A DNA stretch of 64,000 nt from Anaerovorax sp. IOR16 (GTDB taxonomy: Bacteria; Bacillota; Clostridia; Peptostreptococcales; Anaerovoracaceae): positions 62,001 through 126,000 of the forward strand of contig NZ_JADQTL010000002.1 in assembly GCF_017168145.1 (NCBI RefSeq). The letters are read 5' to 3'. Numbering within the stretch: position 1 is the stretch's first letter; each line of letters begins with the position of its first letter. The position numbers and the translations under genes were made by a program. The notes beneath the pieces are model-generated. The model saw only the letters and a list, made by a program, of their open reading frames with translations. It did not search any database and was not told the origin of the DNA. Below, piece by piece: positions 35,442-44,166 of the stretch.

Positions 35442-36152
35442 TTATAGTTCCTTATTTTTATTTAATTCACACATATATCCTGCTGTAATGATACCCGTTG
35501 GTAAAGCAACGATTGCAATACCCATAAAAGAAGATATCATCCCAAATACTTTTCCAGTAACACTGACTGGATAAATATCGCCATAACCTACAGTTGTCAA
35601 AGTTACTACGGCCCAATAAATTGCATCAAAAAAGGTATTAAAACTGTCTGGTTCTACTGAGAACATTATTAATGCAGATAAGAGTATGTATCCTCCTGCC
35701 AAGTAACATACTGCTAATAATGCTTGTTTCTCTTTTCTTATTACTGTAATGATTAAATTAAAACTCTTAGAATACCTTAAAATCTTTAATACTTTAATAG
35801 CTTTGTTCAACCTTAGTAACCTGAATAATTTAAAGCCCATATTCAAAGCAGTTAAAGAAGGTAAGATTGATAAAAAATCTATAATTGCAAATGCAGTGAA
35901 AGGATAGATGGCAAATGCCTTTTTGCCCCACTTTTGATATTTCAAATCCGCCGTTCCCCAGCGAAGTATGTAATCTATAATAAAAACAGTAACAGTTACC
36001 CTATCTATCCACAAAAATAATGTGGTTACTGTTTTAAAACATAGAGGGACAACACTTACAACTATCATAAATAGCATTACATAATCGTACATAGCACTCG
36101 TTTTATCCTTTTTAGTTGCTACTTCGATAATGTCATAGATTCTCTTTCTCAT
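35442..36152 (-). CDS. Voltage-gated-type potassium channel
   Basis: 236 residues with six membrane helices. An S4-like basic helix FRLLRLNKAIKVLKILR and the potassium selectivity filter TLTTVGYGDIYP precede the last helix. Length fits prokaryotic Kv-type channels without a large cytosolic domain. Stands alone between an IS remnant and the resolvase. Physiological role unknown. Confidence 0.9.
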   Translation of the reverse strand: MRKRIYDIIEVATKKDKTSAMYDYVMLFMIVVSVVPLCFKTVTTLFLWIDRVTVTVFIIDYILRWGTADLKYQKWGKKAFAIYPFTAFAIIDFLSILPSLTALNMGFKLFRLLRLNKAIKVLKILRYSKSFNLIITVIRKEKQALLAVCYLAGGYILLSALIMFSVEPDSFNTFFDAIYWAVVTLTTVGYGDIYPVSVTGKVFGMISSFMGIAIVALPTGIITAGYMCELNKNKEL

Positions 36153-36282
36153 AACTTCAAATCCTTTAAAATAAATTTAGAAATTGGCTATAATATTATA
36201 ATTGTAATCATAACAGTTTCTAATCACAATAGTCAAATCTTCATTCTTTTAAGGTATTAATTGAAAAAATCATAAGATATCG

Positions 36283-36396
36283 TCACAAAAAGTATACCTT
36301 TTGTGCTTCTATCCATTTACATCACAAAAATATACTTTTTATATTTTGTGATAGCACATAAATACAAATGGTGTTTTTGTGACACAAATGTTACTA
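36283..36396 (+). promoter_or_regulatory. Putative res site of the serine resolvase
   Basis: Three dyads in tandem: TCACAAAAAGTATACC...TTTTGTG (36283-36306), TCACAAAAATATAC...ATTTTGTGA (36322-36351), and a weaker TTTTGTGACACAAA region (36375-36388). This looks like the three-subsite res organisation, with TA at the centre of the first dyad. It lies directly upstream of the resolvase gene. Confidence 0.7.
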
Positions 36397-36430
36397 TTTA
36401 TATTAAATACTAAAGAATTGGAGGGGTTTT

Positions 36431-36997
36431 ATGTCAAAGATAGGTTATATCAGGGTATCTACGATTGAACAAAATACAGACCGTCAAGAAGTAACTCTAG
36501 GCGATATTGGAATGGATAAGATTTTTATAGAAAAAGCATCAGGTAAAAATACTAAAAGACCTGAATTAAAGAAAATGCTTGAATATATTAGAGAAGGCGA
36601 TATTTTATATATCGAAAGTATTTCTAGGCTGGCCCGTAGTACAAAAGATTTACTTGCAATTGTACAGCAGCTTCAAGAAAAAAATGTTGAATTAATATCA
36701 TCAAAAGAAAACATAGATACAACTACACCTCAAGGACGATTTATTTTGACTGTCTTTGCTGCACTATCAGAGCTGGAAAGAGAGAATACACTACAAAGAC
36801 AAAAAGAAGGCATTGCTGCTGCACGAATCAAAGGTAAAAGATTTGGTCGGCCGAAAATTGAAAAACCGAAAAAATGGGATGAAGTTATTTCTCTATGGAC
36901 AAACAATAGAATTACCGCTGTCGAAGCCATGCGTAGATTAAAAATGAATAGAGGGACCTTCTATCGAAGGGCTAAAGAATATAAAAAAATACAATAA
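36431..36997 (+). CDS. Small serine recombinase (resolvase/invertase family)
   Basis: 188 residues. Catalytic Ser in GYIRVSTIEQN (residue 10), the conserved SISRLARSTKDLL and FAALSELERE blocks, then a C-terminal HTH (EAMRRLKMNRGTFYRRAKEY). Size and layout match Tn3/Tn552-type resolvases. Upstream res-like dyads support resolvase function, perhaps dimer resolution of the element or a relic of a nested transposon. Confidence 0.9.
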   Translation: MSKIGYIRVSTIEQNTDRQEVTLGDIGMDKIFIEKASGKNTKRPELKKMLEYIREGDILYIESISRLARSTKDLLAIVQQLQEKNVELISSKENIDTTTPQGRFILTVFAALSELERENTLQRQKEGIAAARIKGKRFGRPKIEKPKKWDEVISLWTNNRITAVEAMRRLKMNRGTFYRRAKEYKKIQ

Positions 36998-37000
36998 AAA

Positions 37001-37026
37001 AACAGCATATCCGTATCAATGCTGTT
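37001..37026 (+). terminator. Terminator-like hairpin after the resolvase gene
   Basis: Stem AACAGCAT / ATGCTGTT with a 10-base loop; only a weak T tract follows. Confidence 0.5.
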
Positions 37027-37040
37027 AAATTCTATAAAAA

Positions 37041-37127
37041 GTAGAATTATTGGATGGGCGGTGTATCCATCATCCCAGGTACTCTTTCAAGTGTGTCGGG
37101 AACCATTTCCGACCTCAACAATTCTAC
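37041..37127. other. Structured three-way-junction-like element
   Basis: A 12-bp outer stem GTAGAATTATTG / CAACAATTCTAC (one mismatch) encloses two hairpins, GATGG / CCATC (37053-37071) and GTCGG / CCGAC (37095-37113). Could be a small RNA, a 3'-UTR structure or a recombination site. No known RNA family was recognised. Confidence 0.4.
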
Positions 37128-37146
37128 TAAATTTAGTATCTTTATT

Positions 37147-37899
37147 TTAAAAGCTTATTTCTAATAACTTAGAATTTGTACACATAATACTATAATAATT
37201 ATCTTTCTTATGCATTTCTCCAAACATTGCAATACGATAAGTGCCTTTATCTAAGTTCTTAATATTTGATGATAAATAGGAATAAACCATTTCACTAAAC
37301 CAAATATCACAAACAAAAGCATCTTTTTCTGTATAAATTCGTAAATAATGTTTATTAGTCTTATCACTATACTTCCACTCTAAAAAATTCTTTCCATAAA
37401 ATAATTTCCATATTTCTAAATCATTTTCTCGAATGTTCCGATTAAACCTTTTACGTGGTATTGCATATGTACTTCCTTTCCAGGCTAATTTCATTCCATT
37501 TTTAACTTCGTCTACATGTGAATTGCTATTATTATCGAGGTTATTTTTTTTAGTACCCTCAATCAACTGATTAATACAACGTTTTAATTTTAAATTAAGA
37601 TTATCAATATTTCTACTGTCTTCAATATACTTTTTAAAACTACTACGAGGTATGTAATCACTTTTAGAGCTACAATCATTATCATGATTTCTTCCTGGCA
37701 TTACCTTTAGGTGAGGATTCTTAAATCGATGAGATAAATGCAATGGTGGAACCTTACACTCTGGACAAAACAAAGCTTCTTTTATTCTTGCATACTCTTC
37801 AGGATCATTCATTGATAAGTACTCTATTTGGTCAACCGACAAGCAATCATCATATACCGTACAAAATGCTTCTTCAAATTTAGGATCTTTTTTTTTCAT
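37147..37899 (-). CDS. Unknown protein with Cys/His cluster
   Basis: 250 residues, no family recognised. An N-terminal metal-binding-like block reads FCPECKVPPLHLSHR with later His and Cys (PGRNHDNDC), somewhat like the CoiA/zinc-ribbon start of some nucleic-acid proteins. The C-terminal half is a mixed alpha/beta segment with LEWKYSDKTNKHYLRIYT. Lies next to the RloAB defence pair on the same strand, with a 200-bp gap. A role in defence is only a neighbourhood inference. Confidence 0.6.
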   Translation of the reverse strand: MKKKDPKFEEAFCTVYDDCLSVDQIEYLSMNDPEEYARIKEALFCPECKVPPLHLSHRFKNPHLKVMPGRNHDNDCSSKSDYIPRSSFKKYIEDSRNIDNLNLKLKRCINQLIEGTKKNNLDNNSNSHVDEVKNGMKLAWKGSTYAIPRKRFNRNIRENDLEIWKLFYGKNFLEWKYSDKTNKHYLRIYTEKDAFVCDIWFSEMVYSYLSSNIKNLDKGTYRIAMFGEMHKKDNYYSIMCTNSKLLEISF

Positions 37900-38101
37900 T
37901 TTATCACCATCCTTGATTACAAACCCAACATATTATGAAGTTTATATAAACTACTTTTAATCCCTCAATTTCCTATGACTCTCATCCATTTTTCAGCAAT
38001 AATTAGCTAAAGTTTTTAGTTAAGATAATATCTAAATATATTACAGTTAAAACTCGTAGTCATATTAAAAAGCATGTATATAATTCCTCCATGCCAAATA
38101 C

Positions 38102-38773
38102 TTACTCATCTAAATAACTTTTTAATAATTCTACAAGGAGATGAACCGTTGTGCCTGGATCGAACTCTGACGGTTTATCTCCCATTCTGAAATCGGACCT
38201 TCTTCGTTTTGCATTTTTGATTGCAGTATTTACCCCATCAAAAGAATCCAACATTAAATAGATATCTTCATAATTTTTCTGATATTTACCGCTGCCTAAT
38301 TGATATTTCTTAAATAAATCATCTAACTTTGCATTCCAGTCATCACGATGTAATGCAGAATCACTATAATTAAAATGCAGATAAATCCAATATTCAAAAG
38401 ACTGATTACTCCATGCTATCTTGTATCCTCTTTCTTCTCCATCTTCTATCGCTTTATCAAAATCTTTAAAATCGTCTTTATCAAATAACACCCAGACATT
38501 CTGATAAATAAACTTAGATTTACTTACAATTTCATCTGTCATTTCTATTAATTTACCCGTAGAACAACCTTGCCCATGAATATCAATCTCAACAACATCT
38601 ACCCTGCCACCTATTTTATCTTGAATAAGTTTTTTAATTCCTTGAAAATAAAGCGGCTCAGTACGTTCACCTTCAGTAACTATAAGAAATGAATTTGTTT
38701 TTGGTTGTTTATATCCATATTTTCTTTGTTTTCTTTCTTCTCGTCGTTTCTTAAATAAATCATCCGTTCCCAC
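38102..38773 (-). CDS. RloB-family TOPRIM-like protein (AbiLii-like)
   Basis: 223 residues beginning at a GTG directly after the RloA stop, with AGAGGG upstream. TOPRIM-type residues are Glu in IVTEGERTEPLYFQG and DxD in VWVLFDKDDF. The RloB block SNQSFEYWIYLHFNY follows. With an OLD-like ATPase it forms a two-gene anti-phage module of the AbiL/RloAB type; the nuclease activity is inferred. Confidence 0.85.
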   Translation of the reverse strand: MGTDDLFKKRREERKQRKYGYKQPKTNSFLIVTEGERTEPLYFQGIKKLIQDKIGGRVDVVEIDIHGQGCSTGKLIEMTDEIVSKSKFIYQNVWVLFDKDDFKDFDKAIEDGEERGYKIAWSNQSFEYWIYLHFNYSDSALHRDDWNAKLDDLFKKYQLGSGKYQKNYEDIYLMLDSFDGVNTAIKNAKRRRSDFRMGDKPSEFDPGTTVHLLVELLKSYLDE

Positions 38774-39967
38774 TTATACACCCTCTTTCATATCAAAGTC
38801 CTTAATAAGTGGAATACCTCCATAAACACCAGCAAGATAGTCTTTTTCAAATGATGCATCAGACCTAACCTTGAAATCAGATAACGCGGATAATTCTGAA
38901 TATCCATACTCATCTTTCTGAACAAACCAAATTTGATCCCTTCTAAAAAACCTCTTATCCATTAGTGTTGTGTCATGCGTAGTATAAATCAATTGTGCAG
39001 TTGAATTTTCTTTGTAAAATAAGTCTATAATAAATTTTAATAATAATGGATGCAATTTAATATTCAATTCATCTACAAAAATGGATCTATTATTAACGAT
39101 TGCCGTTTTAGCATAAATAAAAATCATAATACTTTTTATCGTTCCCTCAGATTCACATTCCAAATTTAATGAATATTCTTTGCCATCTCTACCTAAATGA
39201 GTTGTATAAAAATTAATATCCTCTTTACTAACCTCAAAATAAATATCTTTAATACCTGTATCAATTGCATTTAGGAATTTAATCAAATTTTCTTTATCAA
39301 CGTTAATAATTTTCGGCAAAAAAGTCTCTAGTACTCTTGTATCTTCACAAAAATCAGCTGGAACTACTAACGTATCAAAAATCTCTGAATATACATCAGT
39401 AAAAACTTTTGTTTTCATTTTAAGTTTATTAAAGAAAGACAAAGCCAATGTTTCTGCTGGAATTTGTTCCTTGTAGACTTCACATTCTTTTCTCACAGAC
39501 GATCCAAATTTTACTGAATTAAATGTTCTTTCAAGGATAGTAGAAGTTCTATTTGTATTAATATTCTTCTTATAAAACCATTCACTCACAATACAATTTG
39601 CATTATATTCAAAGCCATATCTATATTCATTATTTTCATGACTCACTATAATTTGAAATTCAGAATTATCATTATTCCTTTCAAATGAAAATGGAACATA
39701 GTATTTATCAATCGCTGTTGGTTCATCACTTTTAACATTGTTTAGCGATTCCATAATAATCTGCTGAAAATAAGTCATTGCCAAATTTAAATTAGACTTA
39801 CCACTTGCATTTGCACCATAAATTGCGGCTACCCTTAAAAATTTCTCTTTAGTTCCAATATCAATTAAGTTATATTCATGTTCCTTATATGCATTAATTG
39901 CTGTCATATCCAATGTTGTTTCATCCCTGAAAGATAAAACATTTTTCACCATAAATTGTATCAACAT
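38774..39967 (-). CDS. RloA-like AAA ATPase (AbiLi-like)
   Basis: 397 residues from the ATG at 39967 behind AGGAGG; the frame to 40018 is rejected. SMC/ABC-like ATPase: FMVKNVLSFRDETTLDMTA at the N-terminus, Walker A YGANASGKSN near residue 50, a late IFVDELNIKLHP Walker B region, and H-loop IYTTHDTTLMD. It is the sensor/ATPase partner of RloB. The genes touch (TAA-GTG), so they are translationally coupled. Confidence 0.87.
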   Translation of the reverse strand: MLIQFMVKNVLSFRDETTLDMTAINAYKEHEYNLIDIGTKEKFLRVAAIYGANASGKSNLNLAMTYFQQIIMESLNNVKSDEPTAIDKYYVPFSFERNNDNSEFQIIVSHENNEYRYGFEYNANCIVSEWFYKKNINTNRTSTILERTFNSVKFGSSVRKECEVYKEQIPAETLALSFFNKLKMKTKVFTDVYSEIFDTLVVPADFCEDTRVLETFLPKIINVDKENLIKFLNAIDTGIKDIYFEVSKEDINFYTTHLGRDGKEYSLNLECESEGTIKSIMIFIYAKTAIVNNRSIFVDELNIKLHPLLLKFIIDLFYKENSTAQLIYTTHDTTLMDKRFFRRDQIWFVQKDEYGYSELSALSDFKVRSDASFEKDYLAGVYGGIPLIKDFDMKEGV

Positions 39968-40130
39968 ATAACACACCTCCTTAATATATAATATACTCAT
40001 TTTAGGAATTTTAGTCAATGTTTTTGTGAATTTTTCGTATTTATGTTGACTTAATTTTATAATAGCGATATTATAAGTTAAAGGAAGATAGCACTCAATT
40101 TTTTTAAGTGCTATTTAAAGATAAAAAAAA

Positions 40131-40215
40131 GATGGTCCAAAAGACCACCCTTTCAAGATGAAAATGCTTGACGCAAATTCAAAGTCGCATTTGAATAATA
40201 TCATAAGCCGTCAAG
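40131..40215 (+). promoter_or_regulatory. Structured leader before a small-protein operon
   Basis: A short GGTC-CAAAA-GACC hairpin (about 40133-40147), then CTTGACG / CGTCAAG (40167-40173, 40209-40215) enclosing ATTCAAA / TTTGAAT (40177-40196). It could be a leader RNA structure or attenuator. No riboswitch family recognised. Confidence 0.4.
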
Positions 40216-40278
40216 GATTTCAATCCCTTTGAAAGGTTTTATCTCTATTCCTAATAATAAAGGAAGGAGGAAACTCAT

Positions 40279-40536
40279 ATGAAATTCGATGGAGCTTTAA
40301 TTAAAGAACAAGGTGTTACTTTTGCTATTGTAGTTGTAAAGCCGTATGTCCTACAGAGTTCATCCAAAGAATCAATCCGTGCAAGTTTTGTTCCCTTTTT
40401 AGGAAATGTCCCAATTATCTTAATGGCACAAAATTCTCGCGGTATTCCTACTTACGATGGAAGACGCGATATTGTACGTTTTCTTGCACACATAAACCCA
40501 GCAAGAATTCCTTGGAAACATTACACAGCTTCTTAA
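40279..40536 (+). CDS. Small conserved-looking protein of unknown function
   Basis: 85 residues behind AAGGAGGAAA. Compact beta-rich pattern (GALIKEQGVTFAIVVVKPYVL, GNVPIILMAQNSRGIPTYDG) ending WKHYTAS. No family recognised. Co-directional with a DUF2188 protein 19 bp further on, so probably one operon. Confidence 0.65.
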   Translation: MKFDGALIKEQGVTFAIVVVKPYVLQSSSKESIRASFVPFLGNVPIILMAQNSRGIPTYDGRRDIVRFLAHINPARIPWKHYTAS

Positions 40537-40555
40537 GCTGAGAAAGGACTTAATT

Positions 40556-40783
40556 ATGCCAAATCAACATGTAGTTCCAAACAATGGAAAATGGCAGGTT
40601 AAACGCGAAAATTCAGACAGAGCAACCAAAAATTTTAACACTCAAAAAGAGGCTATCTCTTATGGTCGTAATATTGCAATTAACCAACAAAGTGAATTAA
40701 TAATTCATAAGCGTAACGGAAAAATTCGTGATAAAGATAGTTATGGAAATGATCCTTGTCCTCCACGGGATACAAAGTATTAA
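40556..40783 (+). CDS. DUF2188-family protein
   Basis: 75 residues. Typical DUF2188 layout: WQVKRENSDRATKNFNTQKE, then SELIIHKRNGKIRDKDSYGNDP. Cytosolic small protein of unknown function, frequent in mobile and accessory regions. A strong terminator follows. Confidence 0.8.
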   Translation: MPNQHVVPNNGKWQVKRENSDRATKNFNTQKEAISYGRNIAINQQSELIIHKRNGKIRDKDSYGNDPCPPRDTKY

Positions 40784-40790
40784 TGAAACG

Positions 40791-40826
40791 AGCAGTGACT
40801 TATTTTTTTAGTCACTGCTTTTTCTA
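40791..40826 (+). terminator. Terminator after the DUF2188 gene
   Basis: Perfect 10-bp stem AGCAGTGACT / AGTCACTGCT with a T-rich loop and T5 tail. Confidence 0.88.
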
Positions 40827-40859
40827 TTTTAATGATTTAATAAATAAATTAAGCTAATC

Positions 40860-41435
40860 CTATTCCCCCAGCTTCTTATGCAGTGGAACTCTTCCCTGCT
40901 TTTCAGCAGCTTCTTTAAATGAAACCAGTTCTTTTTCAATCAGTGCATCCAAGTCCTTTGTCTGTAAAAATCTCTGATATTCCCCATCTACCTTTTCCCA
41001 TGCAGCAATCAAGCGATTCTTTTCCAGGGAATAGATAAAAGTTTCATCGCATTCTACACGGATCAGCTGCGGATCTCCATGAATATCATAATCCACTACC
41101 GGATCCGTATAGCTATAAGGAATTTTACCGATTCGCTCATCATAAATGATAATGCTCTCCTCAAACCCAGCATTTTCATCTTCCTCCGTATCAAGTAAAC
41201 CATTTTCTATTTCTTCCGCGGTCATCACCCAAAGTCCAATATTTTTAGCAGCATTAATACGCAGATGCATCTCAGTTTCCGCAGAATCACAATCTAAATA
41301 TTCTTTCCCACAAATTACGGCAGCCATTTCCTTAAAAGAATCTGTCTCATACATATTCTTATCTAAAGTTGCTATAAGAAATTTCCCTTCTTTTTCTTTT
41401 ATTTCTTTCTGTCCATCATACACTAAGTTTATCAT
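40860..41435 (-). CDS. Unknown element-associated protein
   Basis: 191 residues from the ATG at 41435 (AGGAGGG upstream). The longer frame to 41471 overlaps the preceding HTH gene and is rejected. An acidic cytosolic protein with MTAEEIENGLLDTEEDEN in the middle and a late DLDALIEKELVSFKEAAEKQG. No family recognised. Second gene after a small HTH protein, with a shared promoter. Confidence 0.65.
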   Translation of the reverse strand: MINLVYDGQKEIKEKEGKFLIATLDKNMYETDSFKEMAAVICGKEYLDCDSAETEMHLRINAAKNIGLWVMTAEEIENGLLDTEEDENAGFEESIIIYDERIGKIPYSYTDPVVDYDIHGDPQLIRVECDETFIYSLEKNRLIAAWEKVDGEYQRFLQTKDLDALIEKELVSFKEAAEKQGRVPLHKKLGE

Positions 41436-41445
41436 TATATCCCTC

Positions 41446-41649
41446 CTAAATTCGCTCACCATCTTTAACAAAATTAATTTCTAATTTTGCACCTAATATT
41501 TCAGCAATTTCCCGAAGTTCTTGCTCTGAGAAATTATCTCTTTTAAATTTATTGTATAAATTTTGCGGCGTTGTAGATTGAGCTTTTGCTAAATCTGCAA
41601 CCGATAACTTATTTTTTATAAGCAATATTTTGATTTTTTCTGCCATCAT
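41446..41649 (-). CDS. Small HTH (XRE-like) protein
   Basis: 67 residues. HTH in LIKNKLSVADLAKAQSTTPQNLYNKFK, followed by EQELREIAEILGAKLEINFV. Such minimal LLM-type HTH proteins are common in clostridial conjugative elements. AGAGGTG precedes the ATG. Has its own promoter and heads the two-gene unit. Confidence 0.8.
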   Translation of the reverse strand: MMAEKIKILLIKNKLSVADLAKAQSTTPQNLYNKFKRDNFSEQELREIAEILGAKLEINFVKDGERI

Positions 41650-41674
41650 CTATAATCACCTCTTCTAACGTAGA

Positions 41675-41703
41675 ATATAACACGATTTAATTTTATTTGT
41701 CAA
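41675..41703 (-). promoter_or_regulatory. Promoter of the HTH two-gene unit
   Basis: Minus strand TTGACA (41698-41703), 17-bp spacer, TTATAT (41675-41680). Confidence 0.75.
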
Positions 41704-41732
41704 CTATTTAGTTACATTTATCAATTTTATAG

Positions 41733-43142
41733 TTATCTATTAAACCATTCGTTTCTAACAAGTACCGATAATAGATGCTCTTTATCCTGTTTCCTAGAAC
41801 AAACCGTATCCAATACATTCATAATCGCCTGATCAGATTGCCCGCTGTTTTGCTCATATTGATTAATAATCTCTCCACGTTTTCGATCTTCAGCTGTTAC
41901 TTCAAAATTTTCACTTAAATGTATTCTTGAACGTTCCGCGGAGTTGATGAGTCCAGCAGCATACTTAATATTTGCTTGAATGATACCAGGGTTTAAAGTA
42001 CCATTAAAGGCTCGAAATTCAATTGTTTTTTTAGCTCTAAAAGGGCGAATGTTAACACTCTGATATCTTCCCCTAGAAATCTGTTCCATAACATTTTGAA
42101 ATATATGTGTTTCCCCTCCTTGTGGCATTCGTGTAGTTATTCCGTCTCGGTTCTGCTCTCTGGAAGAAGGTGCATAGCCGCCTCCACGAAATCTTCCCTG
42201 CTCGCCTCCGGAAAGTTTGAAATACACTTCTTCAAATCCAGCTGCCATTTTAAAAAAGCGTCTCCAACGCTGTCTTTTTCCATCTAATGTATGTTCTGCA
42301 CCTATATGAACATGTCCTCCGGTTTTATAATTAACCTGTGCACCGTGTCGTTTTGCAACCTCACAAATTGTTTCAATCTGTCTCCATGTTTCCGGTGTGT
42401 CTTGCAATATTGGGGATATGATTTCTCCACCAAATCTTCCACTCGTAACGGAACCATCTCTTTCCACTTTCCACTTTCCGGGAATACTTTGAGAATGATA
42501 TCGCTGCATTCGACGGCTGCTGCAAATTCCAAGCTGATATAACTCTGCTGCAATTGCATTACTATCACCATTTATAAATTCCAATTCCACACCAAAAGTA
42601 ACGTCAGATCCATTTAACACATTTTCTCTATAATACGGAATTGGCTCTCTTGCCAAACGTTCCATATCCTGTCGAAATTGCTCCGGATTATCATTGTAAA
42701 AGAAAGCATCGTCTTGATGCTGTTGTTGGCGAATATTTATTTCTGATTGCTGTTCATGAGCCATATATTCCCCAATAACTTGATTGGGTGAAATAGCTTC
42801 ATTTTGAAGATTTCCTGTCACTATGCCCTGGCTTACTTGCCCCTGCGCAATTTCTACAGCTTCTATGTGTCGGCATCTTGTATGGCGATGCTGATGATCC
42901 GGACAAGTGCAGCTACCGCTATCTATATCAACATGATAAGTATTTCCGCTTCCGGATCTGACGTTCGCACCGGAACCAAGGAAGGATACGTGTACGTTTT
43001 CTAATCCACGAGTTCGACTTTCCATGGTTACATCAACTTCCAAACCATCCAATCGGTTTTCCATTCGATCTCCCATTTCTTGCTCTTCATAAGTCGTAGT
43101 TTCTGAACGATTTCCAATGCTGTTATTTCTCGACTTTGGCAT
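41733..43142 (-). CDS. SWIM-zinc-finger amidoligase-family protein
   Basis: 469 residues. A SWIM-type zinc finger at about residues 70-95 (CTCPDHQHRHTRCRHIEA), then an amidoligase-type (COOH-NH2 ligase, glutamine-synthetase-like fold) domain from about 180. Blocks are VTFGVELEFINGD, GGEIISPILQDTPETW, TGGHVHIGAEHT and TIEFRAFNGTLNP. The Glu/His pattern fits nucleotide-metal binding. Amidoligases form amide bonds in peptide tagging or small-molecule synthesis. The substrate here is unknown. Overlaps the Cys-rich gene by 20 bp. Confidence 0.8.
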   Translation of the reverse strand: MPKSRNNSIGNRSETTTYEEQEMGDRMENRLDGLEVDVTMESRTRGLENVHVSFLGSGANVRSGSGNTYHVDIDSGSCTCPDHQHRHTRCRHIEAVEIAQGQVSQGIVTGNLQNEAISPNQVIGEYMAHEQQSEINIRQQQHQDDAFFYNDNPEQFRQDMERLAREPIPYYRENVLNGSDVTFGVELEFINGDSNAIAAELYQLGICSSRRMQRYHSQSIPGKWKVERDGSVTSGRFGGEIISPILQDTPETWRQIETICEVAKRHGAQVNYKTGGHVHIGAEHTLDGKRQRWRRFFKMAAGFEEVYFKLSGGEQGRFRGGGYAPSSREQNRDGITTRMPQGGETHIFQNVMEQISRGRYQSVNIRPFRAKKTIEFRAFNGTLNPGIIQANIKYAAGLINSAERSRIHLSENFEVTAEDRKRGEIINQYEQNSGQSDQAIMNVLDTVCSRKQDKEHLLSVLVRNEWFNR

Positions 43143-44148
43143 AATTAGATCCTCCTAAATTCATTGTTTCATACTCTTGTGTGTAAAAATCTATATTTCG
43201 TATCAATATTTGATTCTTTGTTAATTCTCCGGCACTTTCAGTCGGTTTTTCCGATAAAATTCCGCGTCGGCTTTGAATATAAGCTGTTTGATTTAATACT
43301 GAGATCCTATTTTTTCCGTTTCCCGCAGTTCGCAGCATCTGAAGCCGGCCCGGAGAAACCAAGCCAGCGATAATGACCTCTACGTCATCATCCAATTGAC
43401 TGACTAAATAGGCAAATCCCATTAAATAATGTCTCCATGTATTTGAAGCTTTTGATTGTGTGCTGACTGTTTGAAAACTAAAAGCAATGGTTTTGATATG
43501 ATTCCTTCGAATCTCTCGAATCCATTGATCCAAATCAATGCGGTTGTACCAAGAAATATCAGGAACGGCCGGAAGTCCTGCTTCCAGCATTTCATTATAA
43601 ACAATGCTGCTTCGTTTGATATTGTACAAGTGGTCCATTCTAGGAGCATCTTCATAAACAGAAAAATTGGGCGCAATCACTGCAACCCAAGAAAACTCCA
43701 ATAACTGTTTATATAATTCTTTTCGATTATCCCATAAGCCTTCTATCGTTCGATCCTTAACATAAAATTGCAACACCGATTTTGGATCGTTACTAAGATT
43801 TAAGGCCTCTTTTATGCCTTTTCTTCGGTAAACTCTTGCAACGTTTTCCCCGTTACTGGTAAGAAAATTACCTCCATGAATCCCAATTATTTCGCCCAAA
43901 TTCATTGGCTCAGTCAAATGATCTGGAAGTATAGGAATATTGAAAGGCAAACACTTTGAATTATTTCCCGCTAGAGATAGTTCACCGCCTTTTATGCTTT
44001 GCAGCAAAGCGAAAGTAGCTCTTCTTTTCGGGCATAATGAAAAACATCGGTGACAATACTTACGGCAAAAAATTATTTCACATAAGGAGCAGCCTTGGCA
44101 ATGTAATTGCCAAACGCATCGACTGCAATCTCGTTCACATAGACTCAT
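43123..44148 (-). CDS. Cys-rich, DUF4417-like protein
   Basis: 341 residues. The first 45 carry ten cysteines in CxxC and CxxxC spacing (CERDCSRCVW, CQGCSLCEIIFC, CHRCFSLC), suggesting metal or Fe-S binding. The remainder, with VIAPNFSVYEDAPRMDHLYN, GLPAVPDISWYNRIDLDQW and FSFQTVS, resembles DUF4417-type proteins. Precedes and overlaps the amidoligase gene, so the two probably act together. No enzyme activity can be assigned. Confidence 0.65.
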   Translation of the reverse strand: MSLCERDCSRCVWQLHCQGCSLCEIIFCRKYCHRCFSLCPKRRATFALLQSIKGGELSLAGNNSKCLPFNIPILPDHLTEPMNLGEIIGIHGGNFLTSNGENVARVYRRKGIKEALNLSNDPKSVLQFYVKDRTIEGLWDNRKELYKQLLEFSWVAVIAPNFSVYEDAPRMDHLYNIKRSSIVYNEMLEAGLPAVPDISWYNRIDLDQWIREIRRNHIKTIAFSFQTVSTQSKASNTWRHYLMGFAYLVSQLDDDVEVIIAGLVSPGRLQMLRTAGNGKNRISVLNQTAYIQSRRGILSEKPTESAGELTKNQILIRNIDFYTQEYETMNLGGSNYAKVEK

Positions 44149-44166
44149 AATTTACTTACTCCTTTT

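Noticed and set aside
36153-36430. Inverted repeats before the resolvase read as potassium-channel operators
   Set aside because: Their TCACAAA/TTTGTGA spacing and place directly before the resolvase fit res subsites better.
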